From NCBI GenBank assembly GCA_910587745.1, contig CAJUNE010000016.1:1-28487 (forward strand): a stretch of 28,487 bases of DNA, in the 5' to 3' direction. A model generated the notes under the pieces. That model saw nothing but the letters and a program-made list of their open reading frames with translations, was not told the DNA's origin and searched no databases. The stretch is from an uncultured Bacilli bacterium (lineage in GTDB: Bacteria; Bacillota_I; Bacilli_A; RF39; UBA660). Numbering within the stretch: position 1 is the first letter of the stretch; the number at the start of each line of letters is the position of its first letter. Shown here piece after piece: positions 7,877 through 16,022 of the stretch. The translations under genes were made by a program, and so were the position numbers.

Positions 7877-9849
7877 TATTCTTCTTTTAGTGCTTCTTCA
7901 AGTTCTTCTTTAGTCATTTTAGTATAACCTTTAATACCTTTTTCTTTTGCTTCATTTCTTAAGCCTTCTAAAGAACTATCGTCTTCATTTTTTTCAGGTA
8001 TATACTTACCAGTTTTAACTAAAGAATCAATTTGTTCTTTAGTTAAAGTTTCATGTTCTACTAAAGTATCAGCAAGAAGCATAACTAAATCTTTATTTTT
8101 CTTTAATATTTCTTTAGCTTTATTATAGCACTCTTCAACAATCTTACGAACTTCTTCATCAATTTCATGAGCTACTTTATCAGAGAAATTCTTAGTTTTA
8201 CCATAATCACGACCTAAGAACACTCCTTCACTCTTTTGCTCATATTGTACTGGACCTAAATCGCTCATACCATATTCTGTTACCATAGCACGAGCTATAT
8301 TAGTTGCTCTTCTAAAGTCATCACTAGCACCTGTTGTAATTTCATTTAAGAACATTTCTTCACTAACACGACCACCAAGTAATCCTGTAATTTGAGCTTC
8401 TAATTCATTTCTAGTTAAAATAGCTATTTTTTCTTCACGAGGAAGCATCATTGTGTAACCACCAGCCATACCACGTGGAATAATAGTTATTTTATGAACT
8501 TCATCAGCATCTTCTAACTTAATACCAATAACTGCATGCCCTGATTCATGAATAGCAACTAAACGTTTTTCCTTATCCGTGATTTTACGACTCACCTTAG
8601 CAGGTCCCATTAAAACTCTATCTGTAGCTTCATCTATCTCATCCATAGTAATAGCTTCTTTATCACGACGAACAGTTAAAAGAGCAGCTTCATTAAGAAG
8701 ATTCTCTAGATCCGCACCACTAAAACCTGGAGTTCTAAGACTTAAATTTTTAATATTAACATCTGGAGCTAATATTTTATTACGAGCATGAACTTTTAAT
8801 ATTTGTTCACGTTCATTAGCATCTGGTAAACTAACAGTTACTTGACGATCAAATCTACCTGGACGAAGTAAAGCTGGATCTAGCACGTCAGGTCTATTAG
8901 TAGCAGCCATAATGATTATTCCTTCATTTTCTCCAAATCCATCCATTTCAGTTAATAATTGGTTTAAAGTTTGTTCACGTTCATCATGTCCTCCACCAAG
9001 ACCAGTACCTCTTTGACGTCCTACAGCATCAATTTCATCTATAAAGATTAAGCAAGGAGCACTTCTCTTAGCATCTTTAAACATTTCACGAACACGACTA
9101 GCGCCTACACCTACAAATAGTTCTACGAAATCTGAACCACTTATATAGAAGAAAGGTACATTAGCTTCTCCTGCAACTGCACGAGCAAGTAAAGTTTTTC
9201 CTGTTCCTGGAGGGCCTACTAATAAAACACCTTTTGGAATTCTTGCTCCAAGTTTTTGGAACTTTTTCGGATTTTTTAAGAAATCAATTAATTCTTTAAC
9301 TTCTTCCTTTTCTTCTTTTAAACCAGCCACATCACTAAATTTAGCTTGATGTTTATCATCACTAAGTTTAGCTCTTGATTTACCAAAATCCATAGAACCT
9401 TTATTAGAACTAGCAAGTTTACTAAATAATACATAAGCAAGTATACCAATAAATACTAAAGGTACAATTTGTACTATAATATAAACTAATTGACTAGCTC
9501 CAGGATCTGATACTGTTTCATATTCTTTTATATTCATTGTATTTGCATAGTTAACAACACTATCAATTTCAGCTTCAACAATTTTAGCTTCAAACGATTC
9601 ATTAGTTTTATAATCTTTTAATTTACCACGAATATAATAAACAGATTCACTTGATTTAGGCATAATCTTAATTTCTGTAACTTTAGAATCTTTTAATGCT
9701 TGCAAAAGCTCCCCAGTTTTAAGTTCATTAACTTTATTAGTTCCCATACTTAGTATAAAAAATACACCAGCAACAACTAATATTAAAATAAAATAAGGAA
9801 AAAAGCTTTTAACTGCATTATTCTTTTTTAAATCTTTTTTAATATTCAT
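7876..9849 (-). CDS. ftsH: FtsH ATP-dependent membrane zinc metalloprotease with SAP/Rho_N-like tail
   Basis: A 657-aa hexameric AAA+ protease of the cytoplasmic membrane that degrades misfolded membrane proteins and regulators. There are two transmembrane helices (about 17-35 and 121-144) around an extracytoplasmic domain. The AAA module has Walker A GPPGTGKT (212-219), Walker B IFIDEID (268-274) and second-region-of-homology arginines in RPGRFDR. The protease has zinc motif HESGH (434-438). The start is ATG at 9849; its GAGGAGG site is made by the last Glu codons of tilS and only one nucleotide separates the genes, so translation is coupled. The odd part is the C-terminus (about 624-657), where an acidic linker is followed by a helix-extended-loop-helix motif ([16 protein letters not shown]...EEL) like the SAP/Rho_N fold, which ordinary FtsH lacks. 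Confidence 0.97.
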   Translation of the reverse strand: MNIKKDLKKNNAVKSFFPYFILILVVAGVFFILSMGTNKVNELKTGELLQALKDSKVTEIKIMPKSSESVYYIRGKLKDYKTNESFEAKIVEAEIDSVVNYANTMNIKEYETVSDPGASQLVYIIVQIVPLVFIGILAYVLFSKLASSNKGSMDFGKSRAKLSDDKHQAKFSDVAGLKEEKEEVKELIDFLKNPKKFQKLGARIPKGVLLVGPPGTGKTLLARAVAGEANVPFFYISGSDFVELFVGVGASRVREMFKDAKRSAPCLIFIDEIDAVGRQRGTGLGGGHDEREQTLNQLLTEMDGFGENEGIIIMAATNRPDVLDPALLRPGRFDRQVTVSLPDANEREQILKVHARNKILAPDVNIKNLSLRTPGFSGADLENLLNEAALLTVRRDKEAITMDEIDEATDRVLMGPAKVSRKITDKEKRLVAIHESGHAVIGIKLEDADEVHKITIIPRGMAGGYTMMLPREEKIAILTRNELEAQITGLLGGRVSEEMFLNEITTGASDDFRRATNIARAMVTEYGMSDLGPVQYEQKSEGVFLGRDYGKTKNFSDKVAHEIDEEVRKIVEECYNKAKEILKKNKDLVMLLADTLVEHETLTKEQIDSLVKTGKYIPEKNEDDSSLEGLRNEAKEKGIKGYTKMTKEELEEALKEE

Positions 9850-9850
9850 T

Positions 9851-11158
9851 TTATTCCTCCTCATATAAAAGTATTATATCATAAATTCCATTACTTTCCA
9901 CATCAAATTTTGATTTTTTTACACCAGGAACCCAAAGTATTCTATTTTTACTATCAGTAAGAATAGGCATATCATTTCTTTTAAGTATTGGCACTTTAGA
10001 ATCTATTAAAATATCTTTAACTTTTTTACTTCCCATTAAATTTTTAACTTCCATTTTATCACCATTTATTCTATTTCTAACAATTAATGGTAGTTCTATT
10101 TCTTTACTATTTAATCTTATTACATAATTACTTTTGTTATCACTATAATTAATCTTTTTAATTATACCATTTGGAACATAAACAAAATCATTTAATTCAT
10201 AATAAAATTCATTATTATCCTTTTCATTAATAATTTTTAACACATCATATTCTTTAATAGCAACAATTTTATTTGGTAGATTAACTTTTAAATTACTTTT
10301 ATCACTCTTAATTAAATTAATAATTAATTCTGTATGTTTATCACTTATTAAAAATAGATCATTAGGATACATTTTACTAAGTTCATACTCTATTACCCTT
10401 TGAAGTAAAAAATTATCTAATTCTTTTAATTTACTTATACATAAACCATCATTTAGTTTTAAATCATCAATTATTTTTAGAACAAAACTATTAATAAAGT
10501 TATTAGCTTTATCAAGCTCTTCACTAAATTTTAAAAACTTTAAATGAACATCTTTATCTTCATTTTTTAAAAATGGTAAACAATCTAATCTATATCTATT
10601 ACGGGTATAATCACGAGAATAATTAGATTTATCAATAAAATATTTTAGATTATTATTATCCATATATTCCAATATTTCACTTTTGGTCAAAGTAATAAGA
10701 GGTCTAACTAATTTATAAGTATTCATATCTATTTCTTTTTTAAAACCACTATAGCCTTTTAAGCTACTACCACGTACAAGTCTCATTAATATTGTTTCCA
10801 TTAAATCATCCGCGTGATGAGCCGTCATTAAATAGTTTGCATGATATTTAGAGATTAATTCATTAAAAAATGTATACCTCTTTACTCTAGCATCATTTTC
10901 CAAGTTATCATGATTATATTCTTTAATTTCCATATATTCATAAACTAACCCTCTATCTAAAGCAAAAGACTTCACAAACTCTGCTTCTTCTTCACTTTCA
11001 CTTCTTAACTTATGATTTACATGAGCTACAATAATTTTAACATCAAATTTACAAAGTAAATTAAGAAGACACATCGAATCTGGCCCACCAGAAGTTGCTA
11101 CAACAATAATATCATTATTAGATAATAATTTATTTAAATAGATAAGAATATCTTTCAT
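9851..11158 (-). CDS. tilS: tRNA(Ile)-lysidine synthetase
   Basis: A 435-aa PP-loop ATPase that converts C34 of the CAU-anticodon tRNA-Ile to lysidine, so that it reads AUA. This matters in an AT-rich genome where AUA codons are common. Motifs: PP-loop SGGPDS (about 24-29), the HHADDLMET block (about 117-125) and the LVRPL-type loop (about 168). The C-terminal TilS domains (KVKDILIDSKVP..R..MP, about 378-398) are present, so the protein is full length. ATG at 11158 is preceded by GAGGAA. It is co-transcribed with ftsH, an order widely conserved in Firmicutes (often with hpt between them; not here). Confidence 0.95.
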   Translation of the reverse strand: MKDILIYLNKLLSNNDIIVVATSGGPDSMCLLNLLCKFDVKIIVAHVNHKLRSESEEEAEFVKSFALDRGLVYEYMEIKEYNHDNLENDARVKRYTFFNELISKYHANYLMTAHHADDLMETILMRLVRGSSLKGYSGFKKEIDMNTYKLVRPLITLTKSEILEYMDNNNLKYFIDKSNYSRDYTRNRYRLDCLPFLKNEDKDVHLKFLKFSEELDKANNFINSFVLKIIDDLKLNDGLCISKLKELDNFLLQRVIEYELSKMYPNDLFLISDKHTELIINLIKSDKSNLKVNLPNKIVAIKEYDVLKIINEKDNNEFYYELNDFVYVPNGIIKKINYSDNKSNYVIRLNSKEIELPLIVRNRINGDKMEVKNLMGSKKVKDILIDSKVPILKRNDMPILTDSKNRILWVPGVKKSKFDVESNGIYDIILLYEEE

Positions 11159-11177
11159 ACAATTTCCTCGCCATATT

Positions 11178-11206
11178 ATTTTAGCAGATTACTAACTAAA
11201 TAGCAA
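11178..11206 (-). promoter_or_regulatory. Sigma-A promoter of tilS-ftsH
   Basis: Minus strand: -35 TTGCTA (11206-11201), a 17-nt spacer and -10 TAAAAT (11183-11178), with TGC directly before the -10 (extended). The predicted start is near 11171, giving a leader of only about 13 nt that contains the ribosome binding site. Confidence 0.6.
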
Positions 11207-11207
11207 T

Positions 11208-11238
11208 AAAAAAGGAATCTAAAATATTAAAGATTCCT
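11208..11238 (-). terminator. Rho-independent terminator of the unknown gene at 11241
   Basis: Perfect 8-bp stem AGGAATCT/AGATTCCT (11213-11220 with 11231-11238), a 10-nt loop, and six Ts on the minus strand (11213-11208). It begins 2 nt after the stop and abuts the -35 of the tilS promoter. Confidence 0.88.
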
Positions 11239-11240
11239 AT

Positions 11241-12002
11241 CTAATTTAAAGGATTACTTTTATTAAGTATTGATTCTATACTATGTTCCACTGCTCTGAT
11301 ATTAAATCTTAATATATCATTTTCTTCTATACTAGCTCTTTTCATTACATAATCTAAAAAGTCTAAATCACTAGCTAAATCAAAAGAACCATTTTGTTTT
11401 AAGAATCCAAAGTATTCAAACAACATATTAGCTAAAGTTTCATTAAAAGAAGCTAGAGTATTATCATCCTGAATTACACCTATGCCATGAATACTAGCAA
11501 TAAAAGGATTAAGAGACTCTAATAAATCTTTTAAAATAAAATTATTATTACAATAATCAATAAAAGGCTTTACATCGGATTTTTTATAGAATCTTATAAC
11601 TATTCCTTCATTAGAAGATTTAACATGAAACTTAACCGTAGCCATTATATTATTGCGAATAAGATACAAAAAAATTGTTTTTAAGGCACTAATCATATAT
11701 TCATATTTAACTGGAAAATATACCTTAAAAGCTACTAAATAATCGGCCTTTTTATCTGTATAAAAAGCTATATAATGAGTAGTATTTTCATTGCTACCTA
11801 ATTTTCTCTCATCAAATTTAACTAAAGAATTATTTAAGGAATTTAAAAAATCTTGATAAAATTTTTCAATATCACTAACTAAGGATTTATCTTTTTTTAT
11901 CCCTAAATATTTTAGCATATAATAAAAATCATCTTTACTAAAGTCTTTATCATTTTTATTTTGTTCATTAACAATTACTTTTATAAAATCATTAATACTC
12001 AT
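11241..12002 (-). CDS. Protein of unknown function, 253 aa
   Basis: I do not recognise this gene. The protein is soluble, with no signal peptide or membrane helix. A helical N-terminal part (1-70) is followed by a region with alternating strands (HYIAFYTDKK, VAFKVYFPV, TVKFHVK, GIVIRFYKK at about 78-140) and a helical C-terminus. The order of strands (a KVYF strand, a TVKFHV strand and an IVIRFY strand between helices) faintly recalls the HopA1-like effector/lanthipeptide-associated fold, but this is only a hunch. GGAGG lies 7 nt before the ATG. It has its own promoter and terminator, so it is a monocistronic unit between the ftsEX and tilS operons. Confidence 0.75.
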   Translation of the reverse strand: MSINDFIKVIVNEQNKNDKDFSKDDFYYMLKYLGIKKDKSLVSDIEKFYQDFLNSLNNSLVKFDERKLGSNENTTHYIAFYTDKKADYLVAFKVYFPVKYEYMISALKTIFLYLIRNNIMATVKFHVKSSNEGIVIRFYKKSDVKPFIDYCNNNFILKDLLESLNPFIASIHGIGVIQDDNTLASFNETLANMLFEYFGFLKQNGSFDLASDLDFLDYVMKRASIEENDILRFNIRAVEHSIESILNKSNPLN

Positions 12003-12068
12003 AAATATTACCTCCAGTTAAAAATTACCTCTCTATGATAAATAAATTATATATTATTTTATCTAAAA

Positions 12069-12097
12069 AGTATAGTTTTTTCCTAATATTTTTTCAA
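12069..12097 (-). promoter_or_regulatory. Sigma-A promoter of the unknown gene at 11241-12002
   Basis: Minus strand: -35 TTGAAA (12097-12092), 17 nt, -10 TATACT (12074-12069). Its -35 lies right in the U-tract of the upstream M23 terminator, so the two transcription units touch. Confidence 0.65.
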
Positions 12098-12130
12098 AAT
12101 AAAAGATTTATAGTAAATCTATAAATCTTT
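12096..12130 (-). terminator. Rho-independent terminator of the ftsE-ftsX-M23 operon
   Basis: A perfect 12-bp stem (12102-12113 with 12119-12130), a 5-nt loop, then TATTTTG on the minus strand. It starts 1 nt after the stop codon of the M23 gene. Confidence 0.88.
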
Positions 12131-12131
12131 A

Positions 12132-13376
12132 TTACCCAACATATAAATCTGTTCTAGAGTAAAAACGCCATCCAACACTATTTTTCATACCTGGAGGTGG
12201 TATTAAAACATTTGCTGTTTTAACATATCCACTATACCAACCACTTTGTACTCCATAATGTAGGTGAGCTCCTGTTGTACATCCATCATATCCACCATGT
12301 GATTTAGAAGTTGAATATCCACCAACATAACCTATAACTGTATTTTGAGTTACAACATCTCCAACTTTAACATTATATCTTAATAAATGTAAATAATAAG
12401 TGGTATATTTTTTTCCATTTACTGTAACATCAATATAAACTTTATTTCCTCCACAGCTACTTCTTGAAATAATACCCGATACTTTACCAGCTGCTGAAGC
12501 ATAAATAGGAGTTCCTTCTGCTACACCTATATCAATACCACTATGGAAAGAGTATTTAGCTCCTGTAATAGGATCTGTACGATACCCTACTTTACTAGTA
12601 ATAACCCCTTTAGTAAGTGGTTGCAACCATTGACCATTATATGGAATTTCAAAACAAGTACTAACTTTTACATCGTCGCTCGTTTTTCCAACTTTCTTCT
12701 GACAAGCTGCTTTTGTCTCTTCATAAGATTTACGAGCATTCTCAACTTGATCTTCAATTTTTTCATTTAGTTCTGCAATGGAATCTACATCATCATTAAG
12801 TTTTGCAACAGCTGATTGATATGAACTAATTTTATTAGTTAATTCTTTTTGTTTGTTTTCCAACTCTATTTTTAACTTCTCATTTTTATCAATTTCAGTT
12901 TCTAAATTATCAAGAGTAACTTGAATATAGTCACTAACTTGTTTTATAGCTTCAATTCTTGTAATCAATTCTGTCATACTAGAAGAGCCTGTCACATACT
13001 CTACATAAGCATTTTTATTTTGAACTTGCTGCATATAAACAAGAACTTTCTCTGATTCTTTTTTATTTTCTTCAATTGCTTGATTAGACTCTGTTATTTT
13101 AACTTGTGCCTCTTCTTCAGCTGCTTCTGCTAAAGTCAATTCTCCTCTTGCATCTGCTATCGCTGCTTCTTTTTGCTTTATTTCATTTTTAGCTTGTGTC
13201 GTTTTATTATCATTAGCTCGCTTTTCAGCAAGTAACTTTTCATAAGCTTTTCTATAATCTCCTAAAGTTTCCAAATCTTGTCCACTAGCATACACCATTT
13301 CAGGACTTACAATAAAAGATAAAGAAAAAATTAATATTAAACTAAATCTAAATATATATTCTAACTTCTTCATCAT
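12132..13376 (-). CDS. Secreted coiled-coil M23 peptidoglycan hydrolase, probable FtsEX effector
   Basis: A 414-aa exported protein. An N-terminal signal peptide (hydrophobic about 10-26, VYASG cleavage region) is followed by a long coiled coil (about 33-225, Glu/Lys/Ala-rich) and a LytM/M23 metallopeptidase domain (about 255-390). Zinc ligands are visible as HSGID and GAHLHYG. M23 enzymes cut peptide cross-bridges. A coiled coil plus a hydrolase domain behind ftsE-ftsX is the layout of PcsB in streptococci and EnvC-like activators, which FtsEX switches on at division. Because the catalytic HxxxD and HxH are intact it should be an active enzyme rather than an EnvC-like activator. Four cysteines (AAC, STC, SSC, DGC) could form two disulfides. 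The start ATGA overlaps the ftsX stop, so translation is coupled. Confidence 0.9.
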   Translation of the reverse strand: MMKKLEYIFRFSLILIFSLSFIVSPEMVYASGQDLETLGDYRKAYEKLLAEKRANDNKTTQAKNEIKQKEAAIADARGELTLAEAAEEEAQVKITESNQAIEENKKESEKVLVYMQQVQNKNAYVEYVTGSSSMTELITRIEAIKQVSDYIQVTLDNLETEIDKNEKLKIELENKQKELTNKISSYQSAVAKLNDDVDSIAELNEKIEDQVENARKSYEETKAACQKKVGKTSDDVKVSTCFEIPYNGQWLQPLTKGVITSKVGYRTDPITGAKYSFHSGIDIGVAEGTPIYASAAGKVSGIISRSSCGGNKVYIDVTVNGKKYTTYYLHLLRYNVKVGDVVTQNTVIGYVGGYSTSKSHGGYDGCTTGAHLHYGVQSGWYSGYVKTANVLIPPPGMKNSVGWRFYSRTDLYVG

Positions 13377-14266
13377 ATTTTTAAATACTTTCTAACCGCT
13401 CTAGCTGAACCAATCATACCTACTAATGCACCTATAACAAGTAAAACTAAAGATGTAAAAAATACAAATGGGAAAGGCTTAATAAGTTCAACAATACTAA
13501 ATGTTGAGGAACTTCCAACCTTTTCAAATAAAATAAAATAACCATAAACTGTAATTATCATTGGAATAAATGAGCCAATAATACCAAGTAAAAATCCTTC
13601 AAATACAAACGGTAACCTAATTGATATATTAGAACTTCCAACAAGTCTCATAATATCAATTTCACTTCTTCTTGAGAATATTGTTAATTTAATTGTATTA
13701 CTAATTAAAAATGCTGTAACAACAACTAAAGCTATAACCATACCTATAGTAGCGGTCTTAACAATGTTAAATGCCGAAATAATTTCTTCGACCATGCCCT
13801 CACCATAATCAGCACTTTGTACTCCATCAATCTTTCTTATCTCTTTAGTAGTAGGCGCTAAATCTTTAACATCTTTAACTTTAACTACAAAAGAATCTAA
13901 AAGAGGATTTGTGTCTAAATTATCAAGAGTTACTTCCAAAGTCTCCGAATATTGTTTCATTTCTAGTTTCCATTCTTCTTTACTTTTAAAGTCTATATCT
14001 TCAACCGCATTCATCTTTTCTATTTTAGATTCTATATTATTAATTTGTTCATCAGTAACTTCACGGCTAGCATAAACTACAATTGTAAGTTCTTTTTCTA
14101 CAGACTTAGTAACATGATTAACATTAACTGTAACAACAATAGCAATTGCTACTAATATTAAAGTAATAGTTGTACAAAGAACACTAGCAATACTTAAACT
14201 AAAGTTTCTAAAGACACTTTTTAGTGAATCTCTAATTGAGTTTTTTAAAATTCTAAACGCTTTCAC
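13373..14266 (-). CDS. ftsX: Cell-division ABC transporter-like membrane subunit FtsX
   Basis: A 297-aa membrane protein with four transmembrane helices: one near residue 20-42, an extracellular loop of about 115 aa, then three helices in the C-terminal half (near 155-180, 210-230 and 260-285). FtsX works with the ATPase FtsE to pass ATP hydrolysis across the membrane and activate a murein hydrolase; the M23 gene next door is the likely target. The start is uncertain. I prefer GTG at 14266, giving MKAFRILKNSIRDSLKSVFRN, the usual FtsX N-terminus, with AAGGAAG about 11 nt upstream and a 14-bp overlap with ftsE. ATG at 14290 would add eight residues. Its TGA stop overlaps the M23 start. Confidence 0.93.
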   Translation of the reverse strand: MKAFRILKNSIRDSLKSVFRNFSLSIASVLCTTITLILVAIAIVVTVNVNHVTKSVEKELTIVVYASREVTDEQINNIESKIEKMNAVEDIDFKSKEEWKLEMKQYSETLEVTLDNLDTNPLLDSFVVKVKDVKDLAPTTKEIRKIDGVQSADYGEGMVEEIISAFNIVKTATIGMVIALVVVTAFLISNTIKLTIFSRRSEIDIMRLVGSSNISIRLPFVFEGFLLGIIGSFIPMIITVYGYFILFEKVGSSSTFSIVELIKPFPFVFFTSLVLLVIGALVGMIGSARAVRKYLKI

Positions 14267-14954
14267 TTGTTCTATAACTTCCTTTCTCATAATCTTTAGA
14301 GAGTACTCCACTATCAAGAACAAGAACTCTTCTTTTCATTCGTTTAACTATCTCAAGATCATGTGTAGCCATAATAATAGTTGTACCTAAATTATTATTA
14401 ATTGTATCTAAAACCTCCATAATTTCTTTTGAAGTATTAGCATCCAAATTACCTGTAGGCTCATCACAAATAAGAAGTTTAGGTTCATTAACTATCGCTC
14501 TAGCTATACAAACTCTTTGTTGTTCTCCACCAGATAATTCATTAGGAAAACTTCTAATCTTATCTTTTAATCCTACATGCTCTAAAGCTTTTAAAACTTT
14601 AGGACGAATTTCACTATTTTTCATACCTATACATTCCAAAGCAAAAGCAACATTTTCATAAACAGTAAGTTTAGGTAACAGCTTAAAATCTTGAAATACA
14701 ATCCCAAGTTTTCTTCTAAGTTTATAAACAGTTCTGTTCTTTAATTTACCAACATTTATACCTCCAAGTTGTACAATTCCTTTGGTAGGTTTTTCTTCTC
14801 TATATAACATTTTAATTAGTGTAGATTTACCTGAGCCGCTAGCTCCTATAACAAATACAAATTCACCTTTATCTATGTTAAGAGTTAAATCAGCAACAGC
14901 AGTAACACCATTTTTATATACTTTGTAACAATTTTTTATTTGAATAAACTTCAT
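14253..14954 (-). CDS. ftsE: Cell-division ATP-binding protein FtsE
   Basis: A 233-aa ABC ATPase, partner of FtsX. Walker A GASGSGKST (about 37-45), Q-loop FQDFK (about 89), signature LSGGEQQR (about 140-147), Walker B LLICDEPTGNLD (about 160-171) and H-loop ATHD (about 194) are all intact. It sits on the inner face of the membrane at the division site. ATG at 14954 is preceded by GGAGG and AAGGAAG. First gene of a three-gene operon (ftsE-ftsX-M23 hydrolase) with its own extended -10 promoter. Confidence 0.96.
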   Translation of the reverse strand: MKFIQIKNCYKVYKNGVTAVADLTLNIDKGEFVFVIGASGSGKSTLIKMLYREEKPTKGIVQLGGINVGKLKNRTVYKLRRKLGIVFQDFKLLPKLTVYENVAFALECIGMKNSEIRPKVLKALEHVGLKDKIRSFPNELSGGEQQRVCIARAIVNEPKLLICDEPTGNLDANTSKEIMEVLDTINNNLGTTIIMATHDLEIVKRMKRRVLVLDSGVLSKDYEKGSYRTSESV

Positions 14955-14988
14955 AACTTCCTTTACTACCTCCTAGCATACTACAACC

Positions 14989-14997
14989 ATTATAACA
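14989..14997 (-). promoter_or_regulatory. Extended -10 promoter of ftsE-ftsX-M23
   Basis: Minus strand TGTTATAAT (14997-14989), a consensus extended -10; the -35 at 17 nt (TTTTAT) is weak. Predicted start near 14982, 28 nt before the ftsE ATG. Confidence 0.65.
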
Positions 14998-15042
14998 TAA
15001 AAGACTTATTAATAAAACACCAAAAATTGGCGCTATACATTT

Positions 15043-15072
15043 AAAATAAAAATAACTTATCTCTAAGTTATT
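15043..15072 (-). terminator. Rho-independent terminator overlapping the stop of the gene at 15068
   Basis: Stem AATAACTT/AAGTTATT (15051-15058 with 15065-15072), 6-nt loop, then T-rich sequence on the minus strand. The TAA stop (15070-15068) lies inside the stem. Confidence 0.82.
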
Positions 15073-15658
15073 TTGTCACACCTCTAAATCCTACTTTACC
15101 ACTAAATGAACCATTTAATAGTTGTGTTTGATTATTATTTGGATCATTACTTAACCAAATATATAATACATAACTATCAGTAGATCCTTTATTAATTGTA
15201 ATATTTTCTTTTAAATTCAAAGTAGTTTTAGTACCTATATTTTCAAAAGTTCCGCTAGCTACACTAGTATCACCATTATATAAAGACCACTTTAAATAAG
15301 GACTTTTTAAATTATCACTTATATTAAGTTCAGTAATAAATATATTATATAAAGCACTATTAACTTTAGCATCACTTGGAAGTGTTACACTAAAATCAGT
15401 ATGTTCTGCTGTAGTAGTAATCTCACTATCATTAATTAGTCCAACTGCAGTTGCATTTATAGTTCTAGTTGATGCAAAATTCATTACTAATTCTCCACTA
15501 GAGATTCTAACTTCTTTATTATCAGGATTTACTTCTTGTACACTATTTACAAAATAAGCATAAGACATACTAACACCAATAATAATTAAAGAAACTGTAA
15601 TTATTAAAGCTCCTAAAATATAAATTTTAGTTGAACTTTGATTTTTATTAAACTCCAT
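15068..15658 (-). CDS. Small exported beta-rich protein with TasA/SipW-type N-terminus
   Basis: A 196-aa protein with a polar N-terminus, a hydrophobic helix (about 12-33) and then SYAYF followed by a stretch ending SSGELVMNF. That order resembles the SipW-dependent signal regions of TasA/CalY-type proteins (small aromatic residues at the end of the helix, then AGxLDL), although it is not an exact match. The rest is beta-rich with many Asn/Thr/Ser and no cysteine. No LPxTG or catalytic motif. No sipW gene is beside it. ATG at 15658 is preceded by AGGGTG; an in-frame GTG at 15667 overlaps that site. Monocistronic with a strong promoter. Likely a surface or matrix protein; exact family uncertain. 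Confidence 0.75.
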   Translation of the reverse strand: MEFNKNQSSTKIYILGALIITVSLIIIGVSMSYAYFVNSVQEVNPDNKEVRISSGELVMNFASTRTINATAVGLINDSEITTTAEHTDFSVTLPSDAKVNSALYNIFITELNISDNLKSPYLKWSLYNGDTSVASGTFENIGTKTTLNLKENITINKGSTDSYVLYIWLSNDPNNNQTQLLNGSFSGKVGFRGVTK

Positions 15659-15681
15659 AATATTCACCCTATCTTAATAAT

Positions 15682-15710
15682 ATTATACTAAAAAATAATT
15701 ATTTAGACAA
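15682..15710 (-). promoter_or_regulatory. Sigma-A promoter of the exported protein gene at 15068
   Basis: Minus strand: -35 TTGTCT (15710-15705), 17 nt, -10 TATAAT (15687-15682), 24 nt before the ATG. Confidence 0.7.
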
Positions 15711-15758
15711 TACCCATAAACTAAAAAATGTAAATAAAATAATAATTATTAAAAAATG

Positions 15759-15774
15759 TATAATATTTTATAAT
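15759..15774 (+). promoter_or_regulatory. Possible -10 elements for the DUF378 gene
   Basis: Two TATAAT hexamers (15759-15764 and 15769-15774) precede the gene at 15807. The -35 partners are weak (TTATTA at 15746-15751 for the second). A promoter is needed here because the upstream gene is divergent. Confidence 0.4.
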
Positions 15775-15806
15775 TGGTTCAAAATAATAGCAAAGGGTGT
15801 GATTAA

Positions 15807-16013
15807 ATGGAAACATTACAAAAGATAGCATTAATATTCACAGTTATAGGAGCTATAAACTGGGGACTTATTGGATTCTTTGATTTTAACTTAGTAACTG
15901 CATTATTTAAAGATGCCTCAATGGTTACAAGAATCATCTATTCTATCATTGGTATTTGTGGGATAATAAATATTCTATTATTATTCTACCATATAGAAAA
16001 AGACCCTAGATAA
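15807..16013 (+). CDS. DUF378 small membrane protein
   Basis: A 68-aa protein with two transmembrane helices (about 5-30 and 42-62) and the DUF378 pattern, GAINWGLIGFF in the first helix and RIIYSIIGICGI in the second. The family (which includes Bacillus YuzA) is widespread and of unknown function. AAAGGGTG precedes the ATG. Its stop codon abuts the stop of the convergent reverse transcriptase with no base between, and its last codons form part of that operon's terminator. Confidence 0.9.
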   Translation: METLQKIALIFTVIGAINWGLIGFFDFNLVTALFKDASMVTRIIYSIIGICGIINILLLFYHIEKDPR

Positions 16014-16022
16014 TTAAAGGTC
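15997..16022 (-). terminator. Terminator of the reverse transcriptase operon, embedded in the DUF378 gene
   Basis: On the minus strand GACCTT (16022-16017) pairs with AGGGTC (16007-16002), six pairs including one G-T, with a 9-nt loop, followed by TTTTT (16001-15997). The 5' arm is made by the last sense codons and stop of the RT; the 3' arm and U-tract lie in the DUF378 coding end. On the plus strand the same hairpin is followed by CATTTTC and may serve DUF378. Confidence 0.7.

Noticed and set aside
13373..13376. Mycoplasma-type code with TGA as Trp
   Set aside because: TGA is used as a stop in ATGA overlaps (ftsX, the gene at 18987), Trp is TGG, and no recognised gene needs read-through of TGA.
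14253..14323. FtsX starting at the longest open frame (14323)
   Set aside because: It would add a long, non-homologous N-terminus overlapping ftsE; the GTG at 14266 gives the usual FtsX start.
15068..15658. Variable target gene of the nearby RT operon
   Set aside because: No C-type lectin pattern, no near copy of its 3' end in the RT cassette, and a separate promoter and terminator.
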